DNA of 64,000 nt, taken from Triplophysa rosa. Taxonomy: Eukaryota; Chordata; Actinopteri; Cypriniformes; Nemacheilidae. Both the position numbers and the translations under genes were made by a program. The notes beneath the pieces are model-generated. The model was not told the origin of the DNA, did not search any database, and saw only the letters and a list, made by a program, of their open reading frames with translations. Numbering within the stretch: the first letter of the stretch is position 1; every line of letters starts with the position of its first letter. Shown here piece by piece: positions 35,101 to 45,330 of the stretch. Location: contig NW_026634371.1 in assembly GCF_024868665.1 (NCBI RefSeq), positions 10,879-74,878 on the forward strand, read 5' to 3'.

Positions 35101-37506
35101 GAAGATATTTTGAAGAATGAATGAACGCAAACAGTTCAGGGGCACTTTTGACTACCATTGTCATTTTTTCTACTATGGCAGTCAATGGTGGCCAAGAACT
35201 GTTTGGTTACAAGCATTCTTCCAATTATCTTTCTCTGTGTTCATCAGAACAAAGAAATGTTTACAGACTTGGAACAACTGAGTAAATTATCCAATAAAGA
35301 TTTTTTAACAGAGTTCTCAGATTTTTTATCTATTTTGGCTACAACAGCTGATAATTTTCTGCTTTTAGGTGATTTCAATGTACATGTGTGCTGTCCGCAA
35401 AAGCCACTTGTAAGAGAGTTTACTCAACTTTTAGATTCCTTCAGCCTTACACAATTTATTTCTGTCCCACACATATGCAGGGCCATACACTTGACCTTGT
35501 TATGTCATCAGGTTTTCCTATAACAAACATTGAGGTCCGTGATGCTGGGCTGTCTGATCACCTGCCAATAATATTTGAATGTTCTATTGCTGTTTTAAAA
35601 CCCGAGAGCAGGCCTTCTACATATCTGTCCAGAGTTATTAACTGGAAACGCCGCGCTTTTAAAAAAAGCCATCAGCTGACGTTTTTTTTTCCGCGCTCTG
35701 CGCTAGTGCTATGCGTTTTTTTCACGCTCAGCGCCGGCGTTCGACCGAGCGCCCTGAGTTGAAAAATGCTCAACTTTGGACAGAACGCTGCACCTGCAGC
35801 GGGCGATTTCAGCCGAGCTCCTGCCGTTTTCAGCCGCATAAATGCGCCTCGGTGGACACAGCCCCTTAGAGTGGTTTGAATCCTATTTTACTTCGAGGAG
35901 TTTCTCTGTGGAGTTAGGTCAGTCTCATTCATCACCTGTTTTGGTTACTGGTAGGGTACCGCAGGGCTCCATTTTGGGTCCAATTTTGTTTGCTTTATAT
36001 ATGCTCCCTCTTCATTACATTTTTGAGTTTCACAAGGTTCCATATCACATTTATGCGGATGATACCCAATTGTACATGTCAATTAAACCTGGGTCAAAGT
36101 CCTTATTCGGCTTGCTTGCTTGCGTAAACGACATCAAAAGCTGGATGGGTGATAATTTTCTTCTGTTAAATGAGAACAAGACTGAAGTCATTTTATTTGG
36201 CTCCCCTCATTTGGTCAACGCCCTGTCCTCTAGTTTAGGACCCTTGCAAGCAAATATCCGTACTCATGTAAAGAACTTGGGTGTTGTTTTCGATTCAGAG
36301 TTAAAATTCAACAAGCAAATAAACTCTGTTATGAGTGCTAGTTTTTTCCAACTTAGGGGTTTACGTAAACTGAAATCTTTTCTATCTTTTGGTGATTTAG
36401 AGACAGTTATTCATGCCTTCATTTCTACAAGGCTTGGTTATTGTAATGCTCTGTATGCTGGTGTCAACCAGTTTTCCCTTTCACGTTTACAACTGGTTCA
36501 AAATGCTGCAGCCCGTTTCTTAATGGGGAAGAAGAAGCGGGAGCATATCACCCCTATTTTAGTACATCTGCATTGGCTACCAGTTAAATATAGAATTGAG
36601 TACAAGGTTTTAACTCTTGTATTTAAAGCTTTGCATGGTTTGGTTCCAGTTTATATCTCAGACCTTATTTGTCCATACTCACCTTGGAGATCTCTTAGAT
36701 CTTCCTCTGAAAATCTATTAACTGTCCCTTTGTCTCGTTTGAAATCTAAAGGTGATAGAGCATTTTTTGTTTTTGCCCCTAAGCTGTGGAACTCTTTACC
36801 TCAATCTGTTAGGTTTTCATCTTCCTTATCTGGATTCAAATCCTTATTGAAAACGTATCTTTTTTCTCAGGCCTTTTCATAGTTGTTGGATATGTTGGTC
36901 TTAGTGAGTTAATTTTCTCGCTTCTTTTTTTACCTGGTTTAATGTTGTTTCTTTTTAAATTTTTGTTTTCCTGTATTTTTATTTTATCATTGTAGTATGT
37001 TACTGTGAAGCACTTTGGTCAGCATTTAATGTTGTTAAAGGTGCTATATAAATAAAAATGACCTTGACCTAAATTATGACAGAATCTTTATTTTTGTATG
37101 AACTGTCCCTTTAAAACCTGTTTTAACCTGCAATTTATGAAATGAGTTTATGCTGTGTTTGTCTTGCTAAACTGGTAAAGCATATCAAAAGCAAGGTTGT
37201 GGGTTCAATACATAGAAAACACATTTTCTATGGATAAATGTAATCAGTGTGATATGTGTTTTTCTATTCATATTAATCAGAGAGGAGGAACTTCGTCAGG
37301 GGCGCGGTGCAGTAGAGCACATTGACAGGAGGACAAACAGTGATGACAGTCTGATGGAGTATGGAGAGGGGGATGAGATCGAGTTCAATGAGGACGGCTC
37401 TTTTATTGGAGAGTACACGGGCATCAGCAAGAGGAACATTGATAGGAGCCCATACCATGACAGCTCTGAGCCCACTTCTCCTGTGGCCATCTACTCTTTT
37501 GCCTAG
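26174..37506 (+). CDS. nfasc: neurofascin-like L1-family cell adhesion molecule
   Basis: Twenty-six coding exons splice in phase to 1172 residues: 26174-26261, 26383-26488, 26622-26812, 27610-27732, 27908-28078, 28349-28460, 28586-28770, 28871-29002, 29087-29230, 29308-29419, 29530-29693, 30496-30643, 30737-30861, 30956-31057, 31147-31359, 31650-31726, 31991-32216, 32368-32483, 32616-32826, 32908-33030, 33146-33319, 33406-33540, 33641-33707, 34602-34613, 34827-34862 and 37281-37506. The order is signal peptide, six Ig domains (26383-30861, two exons each), four FnIII domains (30956-33319), a membrane helix (about residues 1029-1050, [20 protein letters not shown]) and a tail with [11 protein letters not shown] and FIGEY, the ankyrin-binding motif (usually FIGQY). 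Matches to neurofascin over its relatives include [41 protein letters not shown] and the C-terminal AIYSFA. Neurofascins organise axon initial segments and paranodes. There is no mucin or fifth FnIII exon, as in glial NF155. NrCAM is the main alternative. Confidence 0.88.
26840..27560. repeat. probable MITE in an intron
   Basis: The intron between the exons ending at 26812 and starting at 27610 holds AT-rich DNA with TTTTGGAAGATCGCAAAAAA and GGAACCGGAAGTGCTAAAAT, words I associate with a common non-coding fish repeat. Ends were not resolved. Confidence 0.3.
29694..30156. other. intron sequence, nothing recognised
   Basis: AT-rich intron between the two exons of the Ig5 domain region and Ig6. 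No repeat ends or open frames of interest before the MITE at 30157. Confidence 0.4.
30157..30432. mobile_element. complete MITE, termini CTAGTTGCACAAGATGG
   Basis: It starts CTAGTTGCACAAGATGGCGCC and ends GGCACCATCTTGTGCAACTAG. The interior shares ACACCCATATTTGCCGG and other words with the partial copy at 14375-14589. It is 276 bp and non-coding, and lies in the intron just before the first Ig6 exon. Confidence 0.8.
33777..34560. other. intron upstream of the micro-exon
   Basis: No gene or clear repeat was recognised. The last 80 bases before 34602 are rich in C and T, as expected for the tract controlling a regulated micro-exon. Confidence 0.4.
34602..34613 (+). other. 12-bp RSLE micro-exon of the L1 family
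   Basis: GTCTCTTGAGAG is flanked by a pyrimidine-rich tract with an AAG acceptor and by a GTATGA donor. The previous exon ends FDY plus AG, so inclusion gives Y-RSLE-R in frame, while skipping leaves the frame open. In L1-type molecules a 12-bp neuron-specific exon encodes RSLE and completes the YRSL endocytosis signal. The size, phase and position all agree. Confidence 0.8.
35291..37069 (+). mobile_element. L2-clade-like LINE, 5' truncated and rearranged
   Basis: It is flanked by TAAATTAT on both sides (35283-35290 and 37070-37077). Plus-strand fragments near 35340-35590 read as the end of an APE-type endonuclease ([12 protein letters not shown], then [10 protein letters not shown] in another frame). 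Reverse transcriptase follows at 35842-36882, including [17 protein letters not shown] and YADDTQLY, then a C-terminal [10 protein letters not shown] block. The 3' end GGTGCTATATAAATAAAAATG is typical of L2-type elements. A GC-rich insert at about 35645-35850 separates endonuclease from reverse transcriptase. Confidence 0.8.
35842..36882 (+). pseudogene. LINE reverse transcriptase fragment
   Basis: An open frame of 346 codons carries the fingers and palm of a non-LTR reverse transcriptase with the YADD catalytic box, ending TAG at 36880. It lacks the N-terminal endonuclease and the first RT blocks in frame, so it cannot support retrotransposition. The frame is otherwise intact, which suggests a fairly recent insertion. 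Confidence 0.8.
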
Positions 37507-38141
37507 AGCTAATGTTTTAAATACACCCCATTATACAGACTGAGTTGAGCTCAAAGTACAGAACTGATAGTAACTATGCTTCATGTTACCTGTCTTAAAT
37601 GAAGTATAGCTACATCACAGGTATTTGGGCATTAAGCTGAGGTTTTTTTCTGGGGGTTCACAAGCACCAATCAGATTTGTTTGTCAAATCCACAAATCAT
37701 GTTGAGAGGAAGCCAGACAAGGATGTCCTGATGAGTTTATCATGTTGATAAGAAGACATAAGAGGTTTGGCTGATGATAGCTGAACAAACTCAAAATAAC
37801 ATTCAGGGTCGATTCACACAGGTTTACTCAACACAGGTATCTGAAGACATAAGTAACTTCCACAATGCTTTGTTACATAAGCAGTGTTTAACATCACATA
37901 GAGTTGTTACTAATGCTTGTTTGTTTTTATTATTACAAAATGTCATGTGTTAATTACATGTGAAAATGTTGGAATACAGACTGAACATTCTCAAACAAAA
38001 TACAGTATAAGCTAAAGCTGCTGATTGTTACACTAATCTGATGTGTACAACATTGTATGTTTATCTATCATACTGTGTAGCTGTTTTAGTGCTTCAGTCA
38101 TTAAAATGCATAAACTGAATCAATGACGTATCATAAGTATA
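37507..38141 (+). other. 3' untranslated region of the neurofascin-like gene
   Basis: AT-rich DNA without open frames follows the stop codon. CATTAAAATG at about 38100 is a possible variant poly(A) signal. The region ends where the next TTAA element begins. Confidence 0.45.
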
Positions 38142-38247
38142 TTAAAGGAGTAGTTCATTTCAAAATTTGCCCATTCACTTTCCATAGTAATTTGTGACAG
38201 TACTGAAGTAACACAAGCTGCGCGGAACCAGATCAAGCGAGCAAGCA

Positions 38248-38535
38248 ATGAACATGCCGTTAAAGAAAGCAAAATGTTGTGCAGTGCCTGGTTGTGGAAG
38301 AAGACAGTCGCTGCATAACCTTCCTTCGGATTCCGACATTAGTAACGCGTGGTTGAAGCTTATTTTTAAAGACGTTCCAGCTGACGTGGGTAAAACTTTG
38401 AGCATTTGTTCGCTTCAATTCACCGCGGATTCCTTTGTGAACAATGCCCAGGTCGACGCTGGATTTGCGGAGAGACTAAAATTAAAAAGCAGTGCTGTTC
38501 CGTCAGTATTGGATCTGACAGGAATGGTGCAGTAA
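38248..38535 (+). pseudogene. stand-alone THAP domain remnant
   Basis: The 95-codon frame starts MNMPLKKAKCCAVPGCG and contains WLKLIF and ICSLQFTADSF, the layout of a THAP C2CH finger, and ends AVPSVLDLTGM. THAP fingers bind DNA. The histidine of the finger appears to be replaced by glutamine (CSLQF rather than CSLHF), so zinc binding is doubtful. No transposase follows. Confidence 0.6.
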
Positions 38536-38572
38536 TCTTATGTGAGTAAAACATATTTGTACTATGCGTCAC

Positions 38573-38875
38573 GATCCCAGTCCGTGTTTCCCCTGTATTG
38601 GTGAACTTTCTGTTACTTCCTGTTCTGTGCCATGTTTTGTAGTCCTTTGTAGTTTTTAGTGTTAATTAGTTCCTCCAGGTGTGTCTTGTTATCTTGTTAG
38701 TTTCTATGTATTTAAGCCCTAGTGTTTCCTTTGTTTGGTGTCGGTCTTTGTTTCATGCTTTGTTTTTGTGCCTCCTTCGGTCTGTGGATTACCTTGGTTT
38801 GTTTTATCTTGTATTATTTTCATTATATATACACTGCACTTGGATCCGCTTCTCTGCCTGGATTACTCATCATTA
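38573..38875. mobile_element. solo LTR-like insertion
   Basis: Copy B of the host element runs GCGTCACCATTGC at 59430 where this copy has GCGTCACGATCCCAGTCCG and about 300 further bases before rejoining at AGAGATCGCTTGATATG. The insert has a TTTAAGCCC-type promoter-like stretch and resembles the LTRs at 43958 and 62626 in style. The exact ends are unclear. Confidence 0.45.
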
Positions 38876-39352
38876 CAGAGATCGCTTGATATGTCCTGAT
38901 AATGTGTAACTTTACGTTACGTGTCTAACCAAATTCACAGAAGGCTCGAACTAAGTTTACCATGCAAACTGCTATCCAATCATAGCAGTGGGCATTTACT
39001 TCCAAGTCTTCAATGCGGCACGCCCATTAAAACCCGTTTGTCGAGCCAGCCTCAAAACCCGGGTAGAAAATAGCCTATTACTTATTGGTTTTTATGTTTT
39101 TGAATGTAAAAAAACATGCGATGTCATAAGTAGACCTCATACAACAGTATAAAACAATAAAAAAGGCCAGTTCATGACACCTTTAAAGTGGACTATATTT
39201 GGTGTTGGGTTTTGTAACATTTACATTATGTTGATTCGTTGAGTATGGGGGAAAACAAAAAAGAAAAGAAAATATAATGAGGTGAACTAATGTAGGGAAT
39301 AGGGAATGAGGGTATAGTGGGTGATTTCGGACACAGCCACAGAAAGGTTTTT

Positions 39353-39430
39353 TACATTTAGTCATTTAGCAGACGCTTTTATCCAAAGCGACTTACAGAG
39401 AGTTCAGGGAGCAATAAGCGATATGTCATA
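39353..39430 (-). repeat. SINE 3' tail fragment
   Basis: TTTAGCAGACGCTTTTATCC and CAAAGCGACTTACAGA match, inverted, the tail of the tRNA-derived SINE. No tRNA-like head remains. Confidence 0.6.
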
Positions 39431-39651
39431 CAGGAGCAATAATACAATAGGTGAGTAGTTCTGTCTTGGCAGGGTTCAGCTGGAGGTGATGCTCTTTCAT
39501 CCAAGCTGATGTCTTCTAGACAGGCTGTAATGCAAGCTGCTACAGTGGTTTTGACAACAGTAACACAATCAAATATATTTCTGTTATATGCTTGTAAGAT
39601 TTTGACATTTGGATCTTTCTGTGTTTGGATCCTCCTTCAATAATTAGTTGC

Positions 39652-39897
39652 CAATTAGTGAAGTGAAAGTGACCTATTAGTCAGATATGGTGACCCATAC
39701 CCGAAATGTGACCTCTGCATTTAACCCATCCAGAGAGTAGTGAACACACGCACAGCAAGTGGTGAACACACATACACCCAGAGCAGTGGGCAGCTATCAC
39801 TGCAGCGCCCGGGCACCTCAGTCTTTACCCGACGGCCCTGAGGATCGAACCGGCAACCTTCTGGTCGCGAGTCCGACTCTCTAACCATTAGGCCACG
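39652..39897 (-). repeat. tRNA-derived SINE of a second family
   Basis: On the minus strand it reads GTCGTGGCCTAATGGTTAGAG (A-box region) and GGTTGCCGGTTCGATCC (B-box), then a body with CACTGCTCTGGGTGTATGTG. A second copy is at 42472-42722. It interrupts the left LTR of the ERV-like element. Confidence 0.7.
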
Positions 39898-40237
39898 ACT
39901 AATGTATAGTTATATCAAGCTCAAAGTGAACAATTTATTTAGTGCAGAACAGGGCGTTCCTGAAACTGCTTTAAGCAATCACCTTGATTTAATCACAGAG
40001 AGATTCAATCACAGACAGCATAATATCCTTTGTTGCAGAGTTCAATAAAACAATCTGATAGTATCTTAAGCAGTCAATCTGGGTAGGTTACATTCCAATA
40101 TCATATTACAGAGTTCAGCACATTCTACAACAGGGCTAGTCAACTGGCGGCCCGGCAATCATCTTAACATGGCCCTCCTTAACATTTCAAATAAATGGAG
40201 AGACTTTAAGTGCTTTAAGAAATGTACGTCCTGAGAC

Positions 40238-40894
40238 CAGTGTTGCCAACTTGGCGACTTTGTCATTAGGTTTTAGCAAGTTTTCAGACCCCTTTAGCGA
40301 CTTATTTTTCAAAAAGCGACTAGCGACAAATATAGCTACTTCAAAACAGTCTGCTTCACTTCTACTGCCCCGCGAGAGCGAGTTTTTGCCTTCCTGGCGC
40401 AGCACCGCCTATCTCTGTCTACTCTGTTCTGTGAGCGGCACGGAGGAGCAGCACATTCAGTTCAGACTGCACTGACGCATGAATGAGATATGCATGTACA
40501 AAAAGTGTTTCCAAGAACTAATCACTTATTGACCTTGTTTGAGCAATTATGATTTAAAACGTGATGACTGTATGGATGCATAAACATGAACACAGACGAA
40601 TTTTAGCTGTTCAACGAAAGTGACTGCTGGTGTGTAGTTTTAAGTGGTCGCGTTCACTCACTATTCACGTAAAAATATATGTAATTAAGAACCTATTTAT
40701 TGTGCATTTGGGTGTATTGTTTAATATAATACTGTATACGACAGCTCAGAGAGTAGAGATATGAAGCAGACCTGAAGCGCTTAGCTTGCCTGATACTTCG
40801 TGATGACGTCACTATGCAAATTAGCGATTTAGACATTTAGCGACTTTTTGGGCAGGCTTTAGCTACTTCCCATTGAAAATAGTTGGCAACACTG
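40238..40894. mobile_element. hAT-type MITE
   Basis: The termini CAGTGTTGCCAACTTGG and TAGTTGGCAACACTG are inverted. The flanks CCTGAGAC (40230-40237) and TCTGAGAC (40895-40902) are 7 of 8 identical. The interior repeats TAGCGACTT-like words in both orientations and is non-coding. It sits in an older repeat whose end CAGGGCTAGTCAACTGGCGG is at about 40131. Confidence 0.8.
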
Positions 40895-40911
40895 TCTGAG
40901 ACTCCACATCA

Positions 40912-41571
40912 TTAAAAGTAGGAATGTAGGAATGTAGCGAGAATCCGCGCCTTTCTTATCTTTTCTTTTACCTCTTTTACATTTTCACTCATTGGAGCCA
41001 GTAAGAATGTTGCTCTCAATGCTGTAGAATGTGGCTGCAGGGACGTCCAAGCTGAGATAGCTGCGCCTGGTCGTAGTTTTAGATGGTGCAACAGGTGTAC
41101 ATATTTTTCACAAGTCTGGACGTAGTTAAGTCCGACATTGGGCTTACAACCAACTTTTTTACGTCCAGTGGGGTTTATGAACAGGCTAGACAGATGTTTT
41201 ACCTCTGTCCCCTGAAACCATCCGGACTCACAATGAACAAACATCTCGGGCAATAGTGGTTGATCACTACCCCTGTGATCTTTAGAAGGGCAAATGGTGC
41301 CTTTTGGGGAAGAAAGTGGGGGTTGTGACACAGCAATACATTTGTTATTTTTCCCAACCCTATAATCCCCCTTTGACACTGTGGGCCACACAAAAGGAGA
41401 TTCATGGTGACACAGTCCATAAGAATATGCTTTCAGTTGTGTGCAGGTGTCATCTTCAGACTTCTGATCCAAATTTGAAGTCTCTTTTGTCCTTTCAGCC
41501 CTGCGTGAGAGGGCTTCATTGAATGGTGTTGCACCTTTATTTGATATGCAAACTTCGATCGAATACTTCAT
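40912..41571 (-). pseudogene. unrecognised 219-codon frame in the ERV-like interior
   Basis: An open frame on the minus strand begins MKYSIEVCISNKG and contains several cysteines and a basic, lysine-rich C-terminus (EVKEKIRKARI). It is next to the downstream LTR, where an env gene would lie, but I see no signal peptide, furin site or membrane span, so I do not name it. It may be a chance frame. Confidence 0.3.
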
Positions 41572-41784
41572 ACCTCCACAAGAACAGGCTCTGAAGGGAG
41601 AGAAGAATTTTGTCCCTCTTGAAGCAGCACAAGATATGAGAAGGGATCCTGTGATTCAAATATAGGGCACAACAAACAGCAAAAGCATACATGTGGCAGT
41701 TATAATTGATGTTTGTAGCAGTCAAATTAAAGTGGTCTTCAGCATTAAGTCCCTACTAAATACATTAGCACATGGTCAAGGTTA

Positions 41785-41990
41785 GAATGAGAGAAAACTT
41801 TAAAAGCACTTACATTGATTTTGGAATCAACTAAACATATTGCACTTAAAAACACAACAAATGTTTTTTCTTAACACCCTCCTATGAGAATGAGAGAAAA
41901 CTTTAAATGCTCTTACGTTGTTTTTGGAATCAACTAAACATATTGCATTTAAAAACACAACAAATGTTTGTCTTAACACCCTTCTTTGTC
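41785..41990. repeat. two tandem copies of a 103-bp unit
   Basis: GAATGAGAGAAAACTTTAAA occurs at 41785 and again at 41888. The following 85 bases are almost the same in both copies (TTTTGGAATCAACTAAACAT). This is a simple tandem duplication in the ERV-like interior. Confidence 0.85.
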
Positions 41991-42471
41991 AGCAGGAGCA
42001 AGAGAAACATATTCATTATAACCAAACATGTTGTAAATGACACTGACAAAATAGAATCAAATGGTAGAAAACACATTTCCAAAATGTATCAAATAAAGTT
42101 TAAATTACATGACAATACAATTATTGTACATAGAATTATAGTTCCCGGGACAGATCAGACATGCAATAACAGGTTATATTTATTAAATATGACAACAACA
42201 CTCTCACCCAACCAGCAAGCTAGTCACCAGGGGGTCTACCCCCCAATCTGCAACTAACACTAGGCGCAGGACCAGATCTCTGGTGACCATAGCAAACCCA
42301 CACCAAACCATCAACATAAGACTCTTTTACAACCTAATGGAATGTAGGAAGATGCACTCTCTTTATTCACTTTGGGGACACACATACAGTCCTACATACA
42401 TTTAAATAGAAATGTACCTATAACCTTTCCATGTATTGATGTTCTTATTGTTATGTCTGTCTTAAACATTA

Positions 42472-42722
42472 GTGAAAGTGACTTATTTGTCAGGTATGGT
42501 GACCCATATCCGAAATGTGACCTCTGTATTTAACCCATCCAGAGAGTAGTCAACACACGCACAGCAAGTGGTGAACACACGTACACCCAGAGCAGTGGGC
42601 AGCTATCACTGCAGCGCCCGGGGTAAGGTGCCTTGCTCAAGGGCACCTCAGTCGTTACCCGGCAACCGGCAACCTTCTGGTCACGAGTCCGACTCTCTAA
42701 CCATTAGGCCACGACTGCCCAT
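42472..42722 (-). repeat. tRNA-derived SINE of the second family
   Basis: A fuller copy of the SINE at 39652-39897. Minus strand: GTCGTGGCCTAATGGTTAGAG, then ACTCGTGACCAGAAGGTTGC. It includes a segment (GTAAGGTGCCTTGCTCAAGG) missing from the other copy. Confidence 0.7.
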
Positions 42723-43957
42723 TAATCCAAAGTATTAGAATGTAGACCATGTTTGGCGTCAATGAGCTACATTTGTGTGACTCTTTTCATATTAGTTTTA
42801 TTAAACTCTTAGAAGTTTTCTTAGTGAACATCCAATCAGCTTCCACATGCAAAACACCATGTTGGAAGACAAAGACCATTATCTTTCCCTCCAAAGGTGC
42901 CATCTCCTAATTGGGTCAGTCACGTCTGTAGGATGTGACATCCTTACAGTTTAACAGAGACCATGTCTCTTCCTTTTTTTTGCTTGCTCTCCTCTCTCTT
43001 CTTGCGTTTTTGCGCTTCCTTTTGTTTGGGTTCTGTCCGTGCCACCTCCACAAGGGTTTAGCCCCTTTGGGATCTCTAAAGGACGGACTAGAAGAAGATG
43101 TCAGCTGGACCGCGGCCTTGTCTTTCCAGATACAGATCCTCTGCATCAAACTGGTTCTTTCTGATCACTTCCAGCCAAGATCAACTGGAGCCTCAACAAA
43201 CTGCATCAGGACACTTTCTTTCTTTTGATGGGCAAGACATGCAAGTATCATACTTAGTCTTATTAATGGATGCATAGAGCATCATTTATCCTTTTAACAA
43301 AGGTGCTTTACAAGTAAGAAAACTATGTTTTGTTCAGGCTATTGATCTTCTGAATATCAAATACTGCCATAAATCCATGCGCTGTTCTTCTCTCTGCTTC
43401 AATTTCAACCTTCTTCCAATGCTAAACTGTACGTGTGTGCATGTTAGATTAGTATGTGTCTAGTCTAGGTAATAAAGTCCTGTTTTGTGTCACACGTAAC
43501 GTTGTTTGCAGTTCATGCTCATAATCCGGAGTCCCTAATCATGCAGATTCTTGCTACCTGCTCGTAATGCTAAGTGATTTCCCCAAATCATGAAGTCGAT
43601 CCAGATAAATATAATTGACCATAATCAATTAAATTCATCCCAATTTGGGCTGATTTTGTTTCCCTTACAAATTTGGTGGAGAATAGTGTTTAAACAATAC
43701 TGTTCCTCATTGAGTCTCCTACAGAATGTAATCCTTAACCGGTGTTTCTCTTTTAAAAGAAATCTCAAAAGGAAAACATTGTAATTGAAATGGAAAAAAA
43801 AAATCAAATGGCAGAAAGCACAATTTAAAAAAATGTCTCAAATAATGAGTAAATCAGTCATAAATCTTACAAAAATAAACTTCATTAGCCTATGTGTACA
43901 TACAGTATCACAAACAACTATCATAATTTGTTCTATGGACACAATGTTTTCAGTACA
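42723..43957. other. no gene recognised
   Basis: Probably part of the decayed ERV-like interior. Both strands have short open frames around 42916-43228, one of them lysine- and arginine-rich on the minus strand, but no family motif. CACACGTAACGTTGTTTGC at 43490 may be a repeat end. Confidence 0.3.
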
Positions 43958-44477
43958 TGTCATGGTTCTGCCCCATCTTGTCCTGTTTTTCTTGACCTAG
44001 TGGCAGAATCGTGACAGAACCTCTTGTTTTATGTGGAGAGAGGCAATCTGGTGCTGATTGCCTTCCATCTCTCCGTGTTTCGTCATTGTTCCTGCCCTCC
44101 TGTTTCCTCGTTAGCTATAATTATTAGTTCATGCCCCACACCTGTCCCTTCTTGATTTCATCCCCTTTATATAGTCCTCATGTTTCATTGTCCTATGCTG
44201 GTCCATTGCTTGTGTCACGTGGGTGAGTTCTTTGTCAGTGAGTTCAGTGTCAGTGAGTTCAGTGTTAGTTCTTGTAATGTTTTACTAGTCTAGTCTAGTC
44301 TAGTCTAGTCTAGTCTAGTCTAGTTAGTTTAGTGAGTCTTTGCCATGTTTTGTTCTGTTGGCCCCCATTGTGGGCTTTTGTTTTGTCTGCTATTTATGAT
44401 TAAAGTCTTGTTAACCCCTTACGTCCCTGTCTGCACTTGGGTCCGTTGTCCTCACCTCACCCGAGAGATTCGTGACA
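43958..44477 (+). mobile_element. solo LTR
   Basis: It begins TGTCATGGTTCTGCC and ends ATTCGTGACA, flanked by a perfect 5-bp duplication GTACA (43953-43957, 44478-44482). It has TTTATATAGTCCTCATG, a TATA-type promoter, and ATTAAAGTC near the 3' end as a poly(A) signal. A short TAGTC pentamer array lies at about 44287-44325. It resembles the LTR at 62626-63194, including TTTTATGTGGAGAGAG. Confidence 0.85.
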
Positions 44478-45330
44478 GTACAATTACGAATCAGAAAAAA
44501 TAACTTGACCTCATTGCTATTGGGCTGCTAAGCCACCAGCAAGTGAAGTCAGTAATTTGCGGCTTTGCATAAACAATGCAGTTAACTCAGTTTTACCAAC
44601 AAATATGTTATGCTTATTTGTGGACTGCTTACCTTTTCCTCAGAAAATTGTTTCCTGCACTTTAAATAATAAGGTGGAGGTCTACCCCTGCCCAATGACC
44701 AGCATTTGTCCTCTGTATGGCCTATTTTATGACAACTACAACAAAGCCTATTCTCTTTGCCACCGGTTTGCTAAGTTCCACTGGTGGAACTTCCAGCCAA
44801 ATTATCAATAAATGGTTTTGCCCAATTTTTTCTGAACAAAGTTAATGGGTGTCTAGATTATTATTATTATTTTATTATTTCATTATATTTTCTTTTCTTT
44901 TTTGTTTTCCCCCATACTCAACGAATCAACATAATGTAAATGTTACAAAACCCAACACCAAATGAAAACATTCTAACCCAACACCTATAGTAAGGTAAAA
45001 GTAAAAGTTATATTACCTGTGATGATATTGTTGGCACCTGCAGAAAACTTTGTCTGCATGGTCTTCAAACACAGATCAACATTGCAGTCCCAGGATGCTT
45101 GGAATAAAGTGGATGAGCCCCTAATTGTAAGATTTTGATATATCTTTCTGCCTGGATCCTCCTTCAATAATTAGTAGCCAATTACGGTCGAAGGTTGTGA
45201 GAGATGTCTTCAGCAGAGATCTGGGAGCAAGAGACACGAACACCAAAGTGTAGTTGTATCAAGCTCATTTATTTCCTCAAAGTGAACAGTTTATAAAGCG
45301 CAGAATAGGGCATTCTAGAAACTGCTTTAA

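Larger units (their letters stand above)
34903..37110. mobile_element. TTAA-flanked MITE interrupted by a LINE
   Basis: TTAA (34899-34902) precedes AAGGTATAGTTCACCC and AAAATTCTGTCATCATTTAC. The right end reads ATTATGACAGAATC to GAACTGTCCC followed by TTAA (37111-37114). These are inverted copies. A second, unbroken relative lies at 61471-61879. The LINE at 35291-37069 split this copy. Confidence 0.75.
38146..39182 (+). mobile_element. TTAA-flanked element carrying a THAP domain (copy A)
   Basis: TTAA flanks both ends (38142-38145, 39183-39186), with partly inverted termini (AAGGAGTAGTTCAT and ATGACACCT). TTAA targets with a THAP-domain protein suggest Kolobok-type DNA transposons. Copy B at 59250-61359 shares the THAP segment and the right-hand region (ATCCAATCATAGCAGTGGGC, 38974 and 61182). 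The element also contains an inserted LTR-like block at about 38573-38875. Confidence 0.6.

Noticed and set aside
26174..37506. Calling the adhesion gene nrcam because of its PNPLA8-like neighbour
   Set aside because: Several stretches ([32 protein letters not shown] at the end) agree better with neurofascin as I remember the family. Synteny alone was not enough, but nrcam remains the alternative.
40912..41571. Retroviral env gene
   Set aside because: The frame is in the right place, but I could find no signal peptide, cleavage site, fusion peptide or membrane anchor.
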